Part shown: piece by piece, positions 63,201 through 64,000 of the stretch
How positions within the stretch are numbered: the first letter of the stretch is position 1
How the letters are laid out: each line of letters starts with the position of its first letter
Source: an uncultured Pontibacter sp.
GTDB lineage: Bacteria; Bacteroidota; Bacteroidia; Cytophagales; Hymenobacteraceae
NCBI RefSeq assembly: GCF_947492645.1
Contig: NZ_CANLMZ010000009.1
Span: forward strand, 62,001 to 126,000
Direction: 5' to 3'
DNA length: 64,000 nucleotides
Made by a program: the position numbers and the translations under genes
The notes under the pieces: generated by a model
Told to the model about the DNA's origin: nothing
Seen by the model: only the letters and a program-made list of their open reading frames with translations
The model's database searches: none

Positions 63201-64000
63201 TCCCCGTTGGCAGTAAAAGTCAGGTTGGGATCGTTGATGGATACCTGGCCTGTAAAGGTTTGGTCCGTGAGGGTGCCGTTGGTTTTGATATTCCGGTAAT
63301 TGTAACCCAGCACCTGCACCTGGTTGATGGTCGCGTCCATTTTTACGTTTGCATCCTGCAGCGTAAAGCCAGAGCCCTCAAGCCGCCCACTCATAGAAAT
63401 GGTCCTGATCTTATCTTCAGCCGCCAACAGCCTTCCCAGGTTAAAGCTGTTCGTTGTCAGGAAACCGCTGTATGAAGAGCGCCTGGTATTATCGTCTATT
63501 TTCAGGTTAATGTCTGACTGCAGGTTGCCAAGCGCGGTAGAGAAGTTGCCATTTGATACAAAGTCGTTGTAAAAGCCCAGGAAACGCCCATCCATTCTTA
63601 CAGTTCCTAATCTGGCGGCAATGTCGTAGGCATCTTTTGGTAAGAATTGCTTTATATCCCTTGCATTGATGGTTGACGACTTTAAACGCATATTGGCAAA
63701 GGTTTCTCTAAAGTTAGGCAAGCCATCTGCACTTATACTTCCAATGATACGGGTGTTCTCGCCATACTCCAGATCCACGTTGGTGGCAGTAAAATTTTTC
63801 ACTTTCCCTTCAAATTCTATGGAGTGCGCCAACAGCGCTTCGTCATACTCTTTTAAAGGTGTGGCAAAAACAGCGATATCTTTAGAGAAAACTTTTGACT
63901 CCTGTAGCCGCACCGTCATGGCAACGCTATCGTTGAAGTCTGCAAAGTTTCCAAAGCGGTTGTAATCGAAACGAACAAAATCTTTCAGGTTGCTGTCGTT
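60227..64000 (-). CDS. tamB: TamB-family translocation/assembly protein, N-terminus cut by the window edge
   Basis: A 1257-residue portion reading open to the right edge, so the start lies beyond 64000; the Met at 63919 is internal. It is rich in alternating beta strands (for example INSQLVNGQRNLDLNSDF, MAMRIDGDFDYTTL). The end carries the DUF490/TamB signature (FEITNGAYNLNLLEGLVSREFKVVPGGTITWNGDPTAGVMNISAEYT...LLVLQRLSPPG...NTFLGGIDSNLEIDIGLSG). It spans the periplasm and helps move lipids or outer-membrane proteins, with TamA in other bacteria. The tail is a highly charged RRERRRQERELERE run. Heptamer density is low, about 1 per kb. Confidence 0.85.
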   Translation of the reverse strand, partial: NDSNLKDFVRFDYNRFGNFADFNDSVAMTVRLQESKVFSKDIAVFATPLKEYDEALLAHSIEFEGKVKNFTATNVDLEYGENTRIIGSISADGLPNFRETFANMRLKSSTINARDIKQFLPKDAYDIAARLGTVRMDGRFLGFYNDFVSNGNFSTALGNLQSDINLKIDDNTRRSSYSGFLTTNSFNLGRLLAAEDKIRTISMSGRLEGSGFTLQDANVKMDATINQVQVLGYNYRNIKTNGTLTDQTFTGQVSINDPNLTFTANGEVDLAREQQSFNLLANLQRVDLQALKISKEPLTIRANANLNFSGLQLDAFVGTAQLDSAFISYKGKDLALDTISINSQLVNGQRNLDLNSDFMAMRIDGDFDYTTLIADLKTLVHEYKLNFESNDPATAAYYARKSKQPRQDYALTYNINLKRPQPLFNLFIPDLTISPGTKIEGSFRHENTVILDLYTAVDTLLYKDFQLFGNAIELNTSKIQSNPDVLAAALFTSKRQQLPSAGQTQDFYLEAIWSERNIDFSTSIRQPEQNNRASITGDLNFLQDQIQVVFNRSDITLQKNSWAFNPGNTLYISEAGRKLVFEDFSLSNRNQMIRAEGEVSDAPDSRLVVNVDNFDLKNLNPLLAMPIAGKLTGQVMAQDVYQDTKFEGSMRVDSFYLDQVYIGNLLGNTNWNNRLKQAIVDLGIERNNKKVLTVTGNYNPLAEDDQLDLLAVLDQANLKLVEPVLKGIMSDLQGEMEGRIRVLGRLDYPILKGSVMVTNGQFTFDYLNTSYAFSDRIYLDANSISFRNAQLVDIFGNRGTVSGGIAHDGFQNMVLDMEARYRNFMILNTTEEQNELFYGTAFASGSASILGPTDNLQVKINATSNENTRIVLPLDYQTDVARKDFIRFVEKEGADTTGLGLAVEDQRVDLSGINLDFNLNVTDDAYFEIIIDRTTGDVISGNGNGDIRMTIDTRGEFNMFGAFEITNGAYNLNLLEGLVSREFKVVPGGTITWNGDPTAGVMNISAEYTQLTSLQPLGYENVREAVTVEIGLTGPLLTPQVDLGLKLPTTDISILNSINNDETELNRQVFSLLVLQRLSPPGSLALESGVGASAVGGSLGSLLSGQLNTFLGGIDSNLEIDIGLSGLNQESLSTLQLRLSYTFFQGRLRVTNQTGIGGNNDVNGANNSTNYVGDWFLEYYITQSGELRLRLEYSTTPRTYFDYRTSVASRQRFSLLHTKRFDTLQELFGSNRRERRRQERELERERIILDSDPRLNL

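Larger units (their letters stand above)
1..64000. repeat. Hyper-abundant dispersed heptamer AAGTATA / TATACTT
   Basis: Reading the whole window by eye I counted about 83 TATACTT and 65 AAGTATA on the + strand, roughly 2.3 per kb. Base composition alone predicts about 0.15-0.4 per kb. The form AAGTATG/CATACTT adds about 60 more. Copies fall in genes and intergenic DNA and in different frames: Gly-Ser-Ile-Thr at 13642 and Ile-Ile-Leu-Ile at 13885 in ffh, Arg-Tyr-Thr-Ser at 9211, Glu-Val-Tyr-Phe in hutH near 37235. It is therefore not a protein motif. The base before TATACTT is usually T, then C or G, and rarely A. The counts are manual and may be off by about 10 percent. Function unknown. Confidence 0.85.

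Noticed and set aside
63919..63919. Treating the Met at 63919 as the start of the TamB protein
   Set aside because: The frame remains open for 27 more codons to the window edge with beta-rich TamB-like sequence, so the gene is truncated by the window.
324..64000. The abundant heptamer as a promoter (-7) element
   Set aside because: The Bacteroidota -7 form is TAnnTTTG; TATACTTTG has the wrong spacing, and most copies lie deep inside genes in both orientations.
1..64000. CRISPR array, prophage, restriction or other defence island
   Set aside because: No regularly spaced direct repeats, cas genes, phage structural genes, restriction enzymes or toxin-antitoxin pairs were recognised.

Overview
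The window reads as chromosomal DNA of a Bacteroidota bacterium, most likely a Cytophagales/Hymenobacteraceae member such as Pontibacter. The evidence is Bacteroidota-type secreted proteins (a type IX secretion C-terminal sorting domain and a gliding-motility-associated C-terminal domain), promoter-like elements close to TAnnTTTG, no obvious Shine-Dalgarno use, an ftsX / DUF3098 / uppP / truB / ribF gene order, and medium GC. The genus is an inference. No rRNA, tRNA, CRISPR array, prophage or intact insertion sequence was seen.

Layout. (1) 0.3-8.9 kb, minus strand: a compact operon for CMP-pseudaminic acid (pseB, pseC, an aldo/keto reductase, an SDR, a pseF-like cytidylyltransferase, a pseG-pseH fusion, pseI) ending in a GT-B transferase that may attach the sugar. 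(2) 9.2-12.9 kb: three more glycosyltransferases, two of which overlap tail to tail. (3) 13.0-13.4 kb: a non-coding, structured, repeat-like block ahead of ffh. (4) 13.6-39.1 kb: mostly housekeeping and envelope genes (ffh, guanine deaminase, threonine synthase, LysR regulator, MaoC, DinB, methyltransferase, YihY, pdhB, a TPR/OmpA-like lipoprotein, PspC, YbaB), two large type IX secretion cargo proteins that converge on one terminator, then hutH and hisS. (5) 39.2-53.2 kb: a visibly AT-rich exopolysaccharide locus with initiating phosphotransferase, flippase, two polymerase/ligase-like membrane proteins, GT2/GT4/GT10/GT17/WecG-type transferases, an acyltransferase, an esterase and a divergent Wzz-like protein. 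(6) 53.2-64 kb: a GNAT-nitrilase fusion, the two subunits of 3-oxoacid CoA-transferase, the ribF-truB-uppP-DUF3098-ftsX cluster and a TamB gene cut by the right edge.

The most unusual signal is not a gene. A 7-mer, AAGTATA (reverse complement TATACTT), occurs about 150 times by eye in 64 kb, where base composition predicts roughly 10 to 15. It lies in genes and between them, on both strands, and in every reading frame, and a sister form AAGTATG is also abundant. It is clearly thinner in the AT-rich exopolysaccharide locus relative to expectation and absent from some genes. It behaves like a genome-wide iterated DNA word (compare HIP1 in cyanobacteria or DNA uptake sequences), with no known role that I can name.
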